DNA of 64,000 bases from Pythium myriotylum (lineage: Eukaryota > Oomycota > Peronosporomycetes > Pythiales > Pythiaceae): positions 1,984,001 to 2,048,000 of the forward strand of contig JALJCQ010000013.1 of assembly GCA_023091665.1 (NCBI GenBank), read 5' to 3'. Below are positions 8,946 to 20,356 of this stretch, one piece after another. The translations under genes were made by a program, and so were the position numbers. Under the pieces are notes generated by a model, which worked only from the letters and a program-made list of their open reading frames with translations, was not told where the DNA came from and ran no database searches. Every line of letters starts with the position of its first letter. The first letter of the stretch is position 1.

Positions 8946-10728
8946 TCACAATCTTGAGCTTGTCCGCACTGCTTCCTTCAGGCACTGAACCATCTTGTCA
9001 ATTGCCCAGTCAGGTGTCTCGGCAGTAACTGGCAAATAAACAATGCTAATAAAGCCGCAAGAACCACAAATAACTGGTTAGTATCGACAATTGAGAATAA
9101 TATGTCAGCAATTGAACACAAACCTGGACATGATGCGCTTTGCGTAGGGTGGGTCATGTTCTGGACCCTTCGGACTGGGCACATAAGCAAGTTGCGTTGC
9201 ACCCGATGTCACGTCGAATCCCTGGGTCGCCATATCGCAGTGAGTCCAAGCGAACGATATTTCGTAGTCTCTAACTACTAACTTGTTGGTTCATGTACTG
9301 CTTGACTCGCTCTGGCTCACTCACGAGCACAGGGAAAAGCCAGTAGTAGTGGGTACGAGCATGCCGCCCAGGAATCTGTGTCACAATCCATCACCAATTA
9401 GGAATGCACAAATCAACGCACTCAAGCAGCTATGAGGTACCTCGACGTTCTGGATATCTTTGAGCGCACTGGTAAGATGCTCACTCTTGAGCCGGCGCAA
9501 TTCGATGTAAGCATCATCCACAGCTGTCAGTCGATGGTGCAACAACCCTAGCAGTGGCATGGAGGGGCGGAAGCGAATGAGCGATACCAACTCCCCGCCG
9601 CTAAAGCCACGAATGGCCGCGGTGATGATCTTGTCAACGTCAGCTACACGGATCACATAGTGTTGGGAAAAGATCACAGAATGATTCAAGAACGAAAGCT
9701 CACCCCCAACTCGGCGACAAGTGTGAATCGCGAGGCCGAAGATCGCCGGAGTCGATAGGCTGTGGACGGCCCCATACTTAACCAACCGCTTCAAAAAGAA
9801 TGAGGTGGATCGTGCGGGATATCGCGACTCGCGACGGCGCATCTCTTCACGAATCGCGGGGTTTTTAACCTTAATCAGTGCGCCACCAAAAGCAGTTGAC
9901 GTCTTGATGGTTCCAAAGCTGAACATGGATACATCTGCGCCGCGTTCGCCTGTATACTGCATACCCACGAAAGCCTGGGCACAATCTTCGACGACAAGAA
10001 GGTTTAATTCTTCGGCGAGATCGAGCACAGCATCCATTGAATGCCGAGATCCGAAGATATGAGCAATCAAAATAGCGCTGGATTTCTAACCAGCCCACGT
10101 AGTGTCAATACCCAATACGCCAGAGACACCTTCCAGTGGCGCTGTGACTTACTTTGGTGACAGCGCTGCGCAGTTTGTCGATATCCATCGCAAGAGTCTC
10201 CGGGTGTAAATCCACAGGAACCGGCACAAGGTTGTGATACTTGATGATGTAAATCATATCCGGGATAGTGATGGCGCTGCAAAGAATTTCGCTCCCCGGT
10301 GGAAGCTTGAGCGTTTGCAGTAGCAAATCGAAACCCGTTCTACAAAGTCAGAGCTAAGAGACTTTCGCACCGATTTTTATCACAGCAGGAGACTCACCGC
10401 ACAGAGAGCGTGACCATAGCTTCACCACTTGGGTCCCAGTGGCGAGCAATACTTGCCAAATACTCTTCACGTTGTGACTCGCGCAACGATATGCAACCCC
10501 GCAAGCCAATTGCGATGTCTGAGTAGGTGACATCCAGCTTTTTGCGAGGGAACACGGACCAAGGACACGCAGCGGAATAGTTTTCGAGCAAGCCTAGCAC
10601 ATGATCGTTAGTGCGCGTCAACATGTGGAGCCTCGCTCGGCGAGCAACCCACCGAAAGGCTTGAGGCGCGCACTGGCGGCAAGTGCGGCGTTGGCTTGTG
10701 TCGTGAGCGTCGTTGTCGGCTTGGTCAT
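8946..10728 (-). CDS. DegT/DnrJ/EryC1/StrS-type PLP aminotransferase
   Basis: This fold-type I PLP enzyme belongs to the sugar-aminotransferase-like group. Exons (minus): 10728-10653, 10593-10398, 10339-10153, 10085-9441, 9375-9283, 9221-9124, 9045-8946; the product has 464 residues. Family features seen are IPDMIYIIKYHNLVPVPVD in the N-terminal half, the PLP-ring Asp in VVEDCAQAF, and the Schiff-base Lys in FGTIKTSTAFGG. A late RTHYYWLFPV strand and the C-terminal SIVYLPVTAETPDW are also present. The family is mainly bacterial, where it adds amino groups to nucleotide sugars. The natural substrate here is unknown, and no other sugar-biosynthesis gene is adjacent. Six introns show that the gene is fully eukaryotic even if it was once transferred. 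It converges on the GH72 gene with 298 nt between them. Confidence 0.85.
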
Positions 10729-10991
10729 GGCGCCTGGGCTGCTTCTCGTCGCGAAGTGACTCAGAGACTGAACTCGCAACTCAATGCTCATAGGGAGATC
10801 CCCTTCAAACCTGATGTGCTGGCGTCACACCCCTTCATTATCTCAAAAAGAGGTATATTTCTGTGAATGATTCCAAAACGAGTGGATTCGGAAGGCACTT
10901 GTGGCATGATTTGGCCTGCTCTGATTGGCCCGTTCATCGTCAAATCATGCAACGTGTAGCCATTGCAAAGTGCAATGGTGGACTTGCCTTC

Positions 10992-13900
10992 TCAGCACGC
11001 CAGAGTCCGAGTCAGCAGCTTGGTCTGACTAAGGTTGAGGAGGAGCTGAACTGGTTGGACAGGGGGTGCGTCGACGTCTTCCATAACATGATCGCTGGAT
11101 CCACTGGAGGTTCCAAGAGGTTTTTGCAGTGTTACGCGGCTGAGCAGCACGGACGGCCGCTCCATCTCGGGTGGCCGCCAGCCAAAAATGTTTTCACCAC
11201 TGCCGATGGCGTTTACGACATCCCCGTTCCAGCCACCCTCTTGAATAGCCATACTAATGCGCGCGCGGAGATCGGACAATGTGCGCATCATCTTAGCGTG
11301 GTCTAGCTTTTTCTGAGTAAGCTGATCTCGAGCCGACAAGTTTTGCGAGAGATCTACCATCCGAGGCATTGACAGTTGCGATTTCACTTGGCGAGCAAAC
11401 AAGGAAACGTCCTTTGCGCAGGATAAGAGAAGCTCTGGCGGGTTTGATGGTGTCGGTTGCACGCGGCGGGAATGCACAGGACCGAGCTTACTGTCGAGTC
11501 GCTCCCTTGCTAGATCAGCTCGAAGCTTGTGGAGCTCATCATGCAAATGTCGGAACGCCTTGCGGAACGCATCTGCTTCAGCTTGATTCAGTGCAGGTTT
11601 TCCGCGACCACTGCTGGCGGCGGCTGTGGAGGACAGACCAATGTCACTTGACCGTTTCAGCTGCTTGCGCAATTCGCGGTTAGCATTGTCAAGAGCTGCC
11701 TTATCCTTGTGGGATTCGTCGAGCGCGACATTGAACTGTTCCCTCTCGCGGGCGAGTTGTTCTTCCAGACGAGAGTTCTCAGCAGTTGTTTGTCCAAGGG
11801 TATCATTCAGACGTAGAATTTCGCTTTCCAACTTTTGCGTAACGACACGATGCTGGCTGTCAGCACGCTCCAGCTCACGAACACGTGCATGGAGGTGCTG
11901 CGACAGCTCATTTGTCTCCTTCAAGGTCGCTTGGAGACTGGAAGCATCGATTAGCTCCTTCTGAATGGCTTGTGCACGAATCAGCCACTGTGGCCGCCCT
12001 TCTCTACTGGACTCCAGATCAGTGCGCTCGCGAGAACTGGCTGCGTCAATGAAGGACCCACGGCACACGGACTTGAAAACGGTCGCAAGGCGCTCTTTCA
12101 GCGACGATAGACTTACCAACAGGGAATTCTCTGCAAACAACGCAATCTCATCTGGAGAAATCGTCTGCACGCTTGCAACTGACATCTTGGTTTGCAAGAC
12201 ACTCCACAAATTCTGGCACTCATCTGCGAAGCCGGAGAGAAGTTCAACGACCTCACCGCCAGCAGCAATCGATCCATCAAGATCCTCATCTGACCACGCT
12301 AGGTCAATGTCCGCGCGACGGTGAAGATGTTGAGTGAGCTTGAGCAACGCAAGATATTCTTCGGTCAATCTGTCGAAGACAGGAACTAGAGCTTCAGTCA
12401 CATTTTCCGAGAGTGTCGCTTCTGAGCTAGTCATAACAGTCTTCAAAGTGCGGACAAACGTCAGCATCTCAGCAAACGAGAAGGCTAGTCGCCATACACT
12501 CTGCTTGGAACGCAACTTCACTGCTGCACACCGCGTGGAGAGCCCATCGCTTTCACGAGGACCCCTAACACTCAAACGAATGGTGTTCCACTTCTCCGCA
12601 CTCGACAACAATCTGTTATACGCCGAAGCCTCACCCGATCGCGACACGAACAACGTGCTGTCGGCGAGCCCAGCAAATGCCCCGTCAAGAGCAGACTCCA
12701 AGGAACTCATTTGGCTTGAATCAAGACGCGAGCAAATCTCGGAGTACTCCTCTGCAGTCGTGAGATGACACTCGAGTACGAACAGATCTTCCCTCGCCCC
12801 GCATGACACCCGTGACAGTCTCTCGCCGAGTAGAAGCTGCTGAATAATCCGCTCCGAGTCAACAACTGAAAGTGATGAACCCTCACTCGGGTCTTGTTGG
12901 GCAATTGCATCCAGGTCTTTGCGCATGTACTGCAGCAAAATGTCTGATTTCCCTGCAATTCGCCCTAGGCTAAGGCGGATGCGAAGAACTTTCTGATCCG
13001 TCTCAGAGAAGAGCGAGATTGGGATGGCGGCACGAAGAAAAGCGTTTTCGAGTCTAGCCTGATCGGCATTGATGCGCTGCTTCGCAGCTTCTGCCTCGTT
13101 TTCACGTGCCGAGGCAGCCAGTGCTCGCAGCGTCATCGTCTGACTTAATGCACTGTGCGTGGTTCCCTTCAATGTCTCCAACTCTCCTGCTTCAGCTCGT
13201 AACTGAGCCTTCAACTGGTTCATGTCTTCACGAGTTCGATTTGTCGCGTCTCGGAATCGAGCAATGGTACGGTCTTTGTCTTCTACAACTGTCCGCTGCT
13301 CAGCAATCACATTCTTGAGCTCTTGGATTCGAGCTTGCTGTGTCTCAATCTTCGATGTGAGTTCAGCCACGTATTCATTCTGCTGATGCTCGACCTCTTC
13401 ACTCAGTTCTTTTAATGACTCGAGCGTACTCACGGACGCTTCAAGCTCAGCCACTTTCTCGCCCAGGGTCAAATTTTTTTCGGTGAGATCTTCTACCATG
13501 CTTTCATACGCGTTTGCAACATCAAGCAGCTCCTTTAGCTCTTCTACTTCTCCCTCAAGCACGTTTTTTCTCGCCGTCTATGATGAGAAATCATTAGCGC
13601 TGATCAACTGATCAAATTCAAGAAGCATTTCACAACTTACCAGGTGCTCAACCTCCTCACGAAGATTATGAAGTTCCGAGTTTTCTCTTTGCAGCTGACG
13701 GAGTTTCTTGTTAAGATCATTCTTCTCTTCCGAGCTGCGATCATGAAGTGCCTTCACAGCAGCCCGAAGTTTCATGTTCTCCTCCGCCAAATCCCCTGTT
13801 GAACCACTGTGTGCGGTCGATGTTGCTAATGCTACAGAGGTCTTGAGTTTCTCAACTTCAGCAGCAAGCTCTTCGACTCGCTCTTCTGCAATCTCTTTGT

Positions 13901-15131
13901 CCATCTCAAGGGTTTCTTTTTCGAGCGTGAGAGTCTCTATCATTTCCTGGAACTCGTTGATTTGAGCCTCCAGCGCATCCACTTTACGAGCACCTGCACT
14001 GGTTTTCGCCATTGCCAATGCAACATCTTCAGCCTTTTTCTGCTCAGCGGACGCAAACTGAGCGATTCTGACTTTCTGCTGTGCCACCTCCGCTTCGAGA
14101 GCCTTGATTTCTGAGCCTTGAGTAGCGTTTTCCAACCGCAACTCATCGACTAACTCTTCGTGTTCTGATTGGAGCTGCGCGATATGCTCCTCTAGCTCCG
14201 CTCGAACGATCCGCACATGCTCCTCAGCCTGTTCTCGAATTGCCGCAATCTTTTCCAACCAGGAGCTTTCATCGTTTGACCCAGATTCATCCACTTCCAT
14301 CGCGTCTCCCATCGGTGCATCTTCTGCGGTTCCTACTTGAGACGGTTCGACTGTTGCAGCACTCTCACTCGCCTCGCGCATAGCCTCAATATCTTGCTTC
14401 AGCTGCTCAACGAGTCGGTTGCGGTCCTCCAAATCGTCTTCAAGCTTGGCAATGCGTCCTTTCGCCTCCATAAGCTCTTCCAATGCCGCAGCGGAAGACG
14501 CGGAACCCGAAGTCGATGGCGGTGGTGTTGTACGGCCCATTGACAGTCTACGAGCACTTGTATCTGTCGTTGGACGTGAAGTCGCGGAACTCGAAGTCGT
14601 GGAGCTCGAACTCGACGGGGTTCGACGTAGCGTGCTCCCAGCCCCCACCAATGGCCCTGTTGTACCGCCTAGCGAGAGCCGTGAGTCACGAACTCCAAGA
14701 GTATTTGTGCTAGAAGTAGCTGACGCAGACTCGCGAGTACCTGAGGCCGCGCCCCCCAGGCCGATGCCCGACGCTCGGCGGTCGCGCATTTGCTGGAGCC
14801 GACTTGCCGTCGTGGACGCCGCTGCTGCGGCACTTGGCGCCGACGGCGTGAGCCGAGCCGGACCAGCAGTTCGCACAGACGGTGACGCTGTCGCACCGCT
14901 TCTAGCCGCGTTCAACAGCTTGAGCTGCGCCTTCTTGACGAAGACACCGTGGTTGGCCGGACACGTGAAGTAGACGCGGCCGTTTAGCTCACCGTTGTGT
15001 TTACCCTCCGGCTTGTCCAGCTCAATGCCAGCCCACTCGCCACTGAGAGAATCCACCTCGCCCACATATCGTACCGTGCCAGTCTTGCCTGACGAGCCGT
15101 AGGTGACCCGACTCCCCACCTCCACGTCCAT
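10992..15131 (-). CDS. DCTN1: Dynactin subunit 1 (p150-Glued)
   Basis: p150 links dynein to microtubules and cargo. Two exons (15131-13641 and 13577-10992) joined across a 63-nt intron give 1,358 residues, close to animal p150. The N-terminus is a CAP-Gly domain (residues about 5-70: GKTGTVRYVG, WAGIELDKPEGKHNG) with the key FTCPANHGVFVK segment. A Ser/Ala/Arg-rich linker follows (about 75-210), then long coiled coils (about 215-680), a globular dynactin-type middle and a further coiled coil before the C-terminus. Initiation at ATG 15131 lies directly before the CAP-Gly domain, leaving no extension. Confidence 0.93.
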
Positions 15132-15395
15132 GCTCCCTGGATCTGGTGAGAATCCCCTTCAATCTTCTATCTGATACCGACATCACAACCGGTATGGGCT
15201 GTATAAAACCGGTACTGATAAGAAGCGAGTGTAAAGACCTTTTCCACACCCCTAGGTAACATAACCGTATTTTTTGTGTCTGCGACCAAGCATCTGATTC
15301 TTACACCTTCCCTCGGAAATATTGCGCGTAAACTACACTGTGGCCTGGACTCTCCTTGCTGACTTGGAGGAAAACCAACAAGCGCGAGAGGAATC

Positions 15396-16430
15396 ATGAC
15401 GACCAGCTCGACGCAGCTCAGCGGCTCCGTGTTCAACGCAGGCCCTACTGGACAAGGGTTAGTGGACAAGTATGTCATCACCGATCGTGCCACTCGCGCT
15501 CGGTTTTCCATTTAACAGTCTGACGGCCTCTAACACGGCGTCTGCGACAGCGTCACCTACGGCAAGTTGCCGCCGCTCAACCCGGATGACCTGAAGCTCC
15601 CATCACCGCCGCCATCAGCAGCGGACAAGGCCACGCGAACAGGAGAGTCTATCTCGATAAGTGAAGTATGGGCGGAGCTCAAGGCCAAGACGCGAGAAAT
15701 GTGTGTGTTTTGGCACTCCTCTTTCTCACTTGGTGGTACTAATATTTTTGTGCAGTATCATTGGCTCCTCTGTCTCCGGTGTGCTCTCGGCAATGCGCGC
15801 CATCAACCTCGCTGTCGCTGGCGGGATGATTGCGATTGCTGTCGTTCAGATCATTTCATCCAGTTCCGCTTTCAAGGTGATGGCGGATGCGCTGTCGATT
15901 ATCTACACGATGTATGCGTCAAATCGTGATGTTGCACCGCAAGACTGCAGAATCGCTAACTCATCATCGTTTTGTTGAATCAATAGTTTCTTTGCTCTTC
16001 TCCTCATCGGATATGAGCTGCGGACCCAAGCCCTCGACGTTATTCTCCGCGACAACTATGGTTTCATGTACAGCCCATGGGGCCGATGCCTGTTCTTGGC
16101 CATGTGGGTTTTGCGCCATTTCGTAGATCAGCATCTAATTGATACTGACTTCTGCATTGATCACTTCCACAGGATCTCAATCTTCCCGATTGGCATGGTC
16201 GGTGTCTACGGTGTGCTTATGTCGTTGCTTGGGTTTGCGAACGCCTACTTCAACTTCTTCGTGATCACAAAGGTATGGCTACGCGTCGTCAAAGGATATT
16301 GAATCTTGTTCTCAGCATTCTGAATGAACAGCACCCGTCGTTCACACGTGGAATCCCTGACTACATCCCACCAACTGCTGCCGACACATCGAAGAGCACC
16401 ACTGGTTTGAATGAGGACACAAGTGTCTAG
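15396..16430 (+). CDS. COPI-associated integral membrane protein
   Basis: The spliced product has 227 residues: an N-terminal cytosolic segment of about 80 residues, four likely membrane spans, and a short polar tail. The signature RDNYGFMYSPWGRCLF between the second and third spans, after FALLLIGYELR, is typical of the COPI_assoc family (Golgi-to-ER vesicle membranes, TVP15-like). Exons: 15396-15457, 15551-15700, 15756-15911, 15987-16103, 16173-16272, 16332-16430. Donors include AT followed by GTGTGT, GTATGC and GTGGGT. The donor at 15701 could shift by a few nt, which would change one or two residues only. Family membership is from pattern memory; precise function is not known. Confidence 0.8.
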
Positions 16431-16521
16431 ATCATGAACAGCATGTTGTAACGTGCAACGGCCAAATGCCCTTTGGCCCATGAAAACGATCATGAATGCG
16501 GATTCATTTTGCCTTTTGTGT

Positions 16522-16553
16522 TCTTCATCACACACAACGGTGTGTGATGAAGA
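16522..16553. other. Perfect 14-bp hairpin with a 4-nt loop between convergent genes
   Basis: TCTTCATCACACAC is followed by the loop AACG and then its exact reverse complement. It lies 92 nt after the COPI-associated stop codon (plus) and 107 nt beyond the ankyrin-like stop codon (minus). In either 3' UTR it would fold into a stable stem. It may help 3'-end formation or be a relic of a small mobile element. Confidence 0.85.
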
Positions 16554-16659
16554 GGGAGTACTTCGCCTACAGTATCTTGTTCAAACTTGGCCATGGTGTA
16601 GTTTGCGGGATAAATTGGTGTTCAACACATGTAACCTGAAGATAGATACGGAGTCCTCG

Positions 16660-17508
16660 TCATGGATATTGGGAATCTCGATGTATCCGTCCTTTATCGC
16701 CACGGAAAAGATGCACCATCGCCATTACTTCTGTGCAACCGCTGTCCACGACACGCTTTAAGAACCGATCTGGACAGGGCTCGCAGCGATGCTTGAGGAG
16801 ATACTCTAGTACTTCGAGTGATCCGCCGCTCCATGCCCGACAGTAGATGTCGCTGCGACAATTCTGGGCCCTGACATTCTCATGGAGGAAGCGAATGACC
16901 TCTAAGTTACCCGTGGAAGCAGCTTCACTCATGACACGAGGTGGGATTTGTATGTCGCGTAGATTGCCGTGAACCCACTGCAAGAGGCGAATGTCGAGGA
17001 GGGAGAATGTGAGACTAAGCTGGGAGGAGGGATCGGCGAAAGTATCCGCATTCGGAGGAGTCAATGATTTGAGCACCATAAGCACTGATGTGTTTCCTTC
17101 AAAGCACTCGAGTGCGTCACTCCACATGTCCGCAACTCTGGCATGTGGATCGTAGTTATTCTCGTAGATCCATCGCACCATATCAGCGCGATGGCTTCTG
17201 ATGGCGTGCTGGATAGGCAATGGAATATGGCGGCCCACAACTTGGCGTCCTACAATCTCACTGTATCTGACTCGCGCAGCCTGTTGGAGCAACGTCAGGT
17301 TGCCTTTTCGTATCACTTCGATCCCCAGCAAGCGCAGTCTCTGCTGGCGATGGCCCACCGGTGTGGCATTCCAATCAGGATGGCACTGGACAGCGAAGTC
17401 ATGCAGCGTTCTCGGCAAGCCGTTTTGGAAGGTTGTGATCATCGCCACGTAGGACGGATCCGTGAGCACGCGCCTCGCAGCAGAGTCGGCGAACGACGAT
17501 TCTCGCAT
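16660..17508 (-). CDS. Ankyrin-repeat-like protein
   Basis: This single-exon frame encodes 282 residues. The C-terminal two thirds carry degenerate helical repeats that resemble the divergent ankyrin repeats common in oomycete multigene families. Examples are HAIRSHRADMVRWIYENN, AASTGNLEVIRFLHENV and AWSGGSLEVLEYLLKHR. There is no signal peptide, membrane span or fused enzymatic domain, so it is probably a cytosolic or nuclear binding protein. Its start codon lies 113 nt from that of CMC4 on the opposite strand. The partner is unknown. Confidence 0.75.
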   Translation of the reverse strand: MRESSFADSAARRVLTDPSYVAMITTFQNGLPRTLHDFAVQCHPDWNATPVGHRQQRLRLLGIEVIRKGNLTLLQQAARVRYSEIVGRQVVGRHIPLPIQHAIRSHRADMVRWIYENNYDPHARVADMWSDALECFEGNTSVLMVLKSLTPPNADTFADPSSQLSLTFSLLDIRLLQWVHGNLRDIQIPPRVMSEAASTGNLEVIRFLHENVRAQNCRSDIYCRAWSGGSLEVLEYLLKHRCEPCPDRFLKRVVDSGCTEVMAMVHLFRGDKGRIHRDSQYP

Positions 17509-17621
17509 CGCAGGGATTCGGTGAGTGGGTTTCTTCCTTCTTGTGAGGAAGGTTCATCCGTATCATCTCTGAGAGGTTCTTCGGATTGAGTTCTGTTTGC
17601 GAACTGTGCGGCAAGACAGTA

Positions 17622-17810
17622 ATGGTCACGAAACACGTCAGCGCAGAGGATGTTGCGCTGTGCCAACGCACATGCCAAGCAGTCGCATGTGCCATCCAAA
17701 AGTGTCTCCAGCGAAACTCTTATCAGGAGACCAAGTGTGCGATCTACATCAATCGAAACTACGACTGTTGTGAGGAAGCCAAGCGCGTTTTGTCGAAAGC
17801 AAAGCAATGA
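17622..17810 (+). CDS. CMC4: Mitochondrial twin-Cx9C protein CMC4 (p8-MTCP1)
   Basis: This small protein (62 residues) carries two Cx9C motifs. CQAVACAIQKC and CAIYINRNYDC bracket LQRNSYQETK, which closely matches human CMC4 (AIQKCL-N-Y-E-KC pattern). Such proteins are oxidised by the Mia40 relay and reside in the mitochondrial intermembrane space. I chose ATG 17622 because the longer frame begins with TTG. An alternative with an upstream exon spliced just before the first Cx9C cannot be excluded, since the N-terminal 15 residues match nothing. It shares a 113-nt divergent promoter with the ankyrin-like gene. Confidence 0.82.
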   Translation: MVTKHVSAEDVALCQRTCQAVACAIQKCLQRNSYQETKCAIYINRNYDCCEEAKRVLSKAKQ

Positions 17811-17894
17811 GTGATCACAAGGGGGATGAAGTATTGAAAAATTTTAGATATGTGGGAGCAATGAAATACTTCGAAGTATCAAGAAAGCAGTAAC

Positions 17895-19404
17895 CTACCG
17901 ATTAAGCCGACAACTACAGGTGGCAGAAGCGTTGCATCCAATACTGGTGCACGGGGAATTTGAACGGAGCAGCGAAGCGTGCAGCACCTGCAGTTGAACG
18001 AGGAGGTGAATACTTGTACACATGAAAGCCCTAGGAAAGTGCGGAAATCATCAGTTGAGACCATTCTGCTCCAAAGTATCCGTGACTTACGTGCAAAGCT
18101 CCCAGAAGTGCACGATAGTAGTACAGGCGATAACTTGAAACGAGACGGTGACGCTTTGAAGCAATATCAACGCCAATACGCTTCCGCGCACATCTCCTGG
18201 TAGTAAGTAGGTCTTCTTCTTCGCAACCTCATCGCCAACTGGGGAACGCAACCCAAAGAATATTGTAGTTTTGTCTTCCGAGTTTCGGCTTCTATTCGCT
18301 GCTGCCTGGGAAATACCACCTATCATTGGCCTCGTCACTTCACTTGAAACGCTAGATAAACGCGGACGCACCTCATGGTTTAAAGCGGGCTCTCTTTGGA
18401 GCTCAAGACGAACGGCTCGACTGATCTGTTCGATAACTATCCGCTGTCGTTGAACGAGCACAGTGGATGAGTGCTCGTCAGTCCAAGGTGCCTTAGAGAG
18501 TGCTAACTTGACCCCGACCAACACGAAATGGTGGGTTACCATCGAAATCAGGATGACAACAATAGCAGATTTGTCGACGATCAAGCTTGGACGCTGCAGT
18601 GACAGTTAAGGGAAGAGTGAAGGAGAACCGCAAAGACAGACAAACCTGGTTGTAGTAGGTTGAGAATGTTGTCGCAACAAAGATGACTTCAATCAGTCGG
18701 ACCATTTCGACGAAGGGCAACCGAGGGGTCGGAACGCTCATCTCGAGGCCCATCGAAGCTGCGTCCAGGAAGGCACTACACAGTTGAAGTTGTTAAAGTC
18801 CTGGATCACATACCATGCCATTGGGAAACCTACATAACCCCGACGTGCATCGCAAACTCTTCAGATGTTTCACTCCGCGACGGAGTTTGAAGTGAAATTG
18901 CTGCTCCGGCGAAGACTGCCAGCAGAGCAGTTCGCCACACCAAAACACTCCGTTTACCGTTCTGGGATCGTGCTCCAATGATGTGTGCAAGAAAGAAGTG
19001 TCGCCCAAGCCAGAGTCCTGACCAGACAAGCAGGCCAAACTGGTCCACCTGAATCCGCTTTGGAACGCACACGGATCTGTCTCAGAGCTAACTAGGCACC
19101 AAAGGGTAAAACTTACCAAGTCATACATTGCCACGTTGATTGCCACGACTCCGGCGCAATGGTACAGCCATATTGACGCGTCGGGGCGAAAGTCGAGCCA
19201 GCCGCTGTCCCAGGTCAAAGTACTGTAATACGCTAAGACTGAGCCGAGAGAAACCGGCGACGATTTTGCCAATCCTGGTGGTATATTCTGCACGTCTGCC
19301 TCGACATCGATGACTTCAGCACGCGCCGCCTTTGGCGAACTTCCCCAAGATGTCGGTGTGGAGGGAGCGGCAGTCGGCCCACCTCGCCTCTTTCTTGGAG
19401 CCAT
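17895..19404 (-). CDS. Unrecognised multi-exon, multi-pass membrane protein
   Basis: Several minus-strand frames join into one membrane-protein gene, but I could not fix every junction. The N-terminus (MAPRKRRGGPTAAPSTP, ATG at 19404; an in-frame ATG also lies at 19470) is basic and probably cytosolic. Hydrophobic stretches follow: WLYHCAGVVAINVA, FGLLVWSGLWLGRHFFLAHI, VLVWRTALLAVFAGAAISL, LIEVIFVATTFSTYY, AIVVILISMVTHHFVLVGV and VTVSFQVIACTTIVHFW. Exon endings are supported at 18653 (donor GTTTGT) and near 18089 (donor GTAAGT), with a final exon ending at the stop 17897-17895. Junctions near 19080-19130 and 18810-18840 are ambiguous. I do not recognise the family. It diverges from the frataxin gene. 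Confidence 0.5.
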
Positions 19405-19464
19405 GTCACCACTTCGATCCTTCCACAATTCTTGCCAACTCTCGTCCAGACCACACATTGATTG

Positions 19465-19483
19465 GCTCATTCAGCTCCAAATT
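19465..19483 (+). promoter_or_regulatory. Oomycete-type initiator upstream of frataxin
   Basis: GCTCATTCAGCTCCAAATT resembles the oomycete core promoter (GCTCATTYY plus a C/A/T-rich flanking element). It ends 81 nt before the frataxin start codon. An ATTGG (inverted CCAAT) directly precedes it. The divergent membrane-protein gene starts in the same region. Confidence 0.55.
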
Positions 19484-19564
19484 CACATCACATTGGTTAT
19501 AAATCGGACTCTCTGAGAGTAGGAATCGACCACAGATGCGGCTGGTCATTTCGTGACGATCAAG

Positions 19565-20223
19565 ATGACACTCATGCTGGCTCGCACTCTCTCACGCTCC
19601 CTGAAGCCGGCTCTGCGGCGGGTTGCGCAAGCGGCGCGTGTTCCAGTCGCTCGTAGTAGCTTGGCGAGGGAAGCTTTGACCATCCCAGTGGGCTGGAGTC
19701 TTCGTCGATCACTGTCGACGACGACTGGAGCTGACACGACGTCACCAACAGTCGACTCGCTCGATGAGAACCGCTTCCTCGAGCTAGCGGAGGAGACCCT
19801 GAGCGATATCCAGACATGGCTAGATGGTATTGAGGAGATGCTTGAAGAATCTGATGTCTCTCTCTCGGTACGATTGATCCCGTCTACTTGTTTGTTGATG
19901 CCAACCTCAACTCTAACCGATTTAAATTTACTCAGCAAGGAGTTCTGAAGATCGACTTGGGTGAGCATGGCACTTGGGTACTCAACCGTCAAGTCCCAAA
20001 CCGTCAGATCTGGTGGTCCTCGCCTATCAGGTACGCTCTGTACCGCCTCTCATTTCCACCTTCTCTGATTCGCTGTTGCGGTAACGACAATATCAGCGGC
20101 CCGCGCCGTTACGAGTTCGACGCGGCTTCTGGGAAATGGCTTAGCACACGCGACAAGACTGAGCTCTTCGAGAGGCTGCAAGATGAGATTGCCGATACAA
20201 CTGGTATCTCGATTTTCCAGTAA
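19565..20223 (+). CDS. FXN: Frataxin, mitochondrial iron-sulfur assembly protein
   Basis: Frataxin activates the cysteine desulfurase complex in the mitochondrial matrix. Three exons (19565-19867, 19936-20030, 20097-20223) give 174 residues. The first 60 or so are rich in Arg, Ser and Ala with no acid, a clear targeting peptide (LARTLSRSLKPALRRVAQ). The mature domain starts with an acidic helix (FLELAEETLSDIQTWLDG). It contains GVLKIDLGEHGTWVLNRQ with conserved QIWWSSP, then SGPRRYEFD and a final helix (LFERLQDEIADTTG). All are hallmark frataxin features. The ATG at 19565 is preferred; ATG 19574 in frame would also work. It converges on the SNF5-HMG gene. Confidence 0.95.
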
Positions 20224-20356
20224 AGCTGAATATGATCTAAATGCCACACAACATATCTGGGAGCAGTGCGAAGGTTGTCCGTCTCTTTGACCAATCGACC
20301 TGGTTTTTACTCCTATCTGCCACACGAATTTCGTATTCTATGGTAAAACTGGACAG

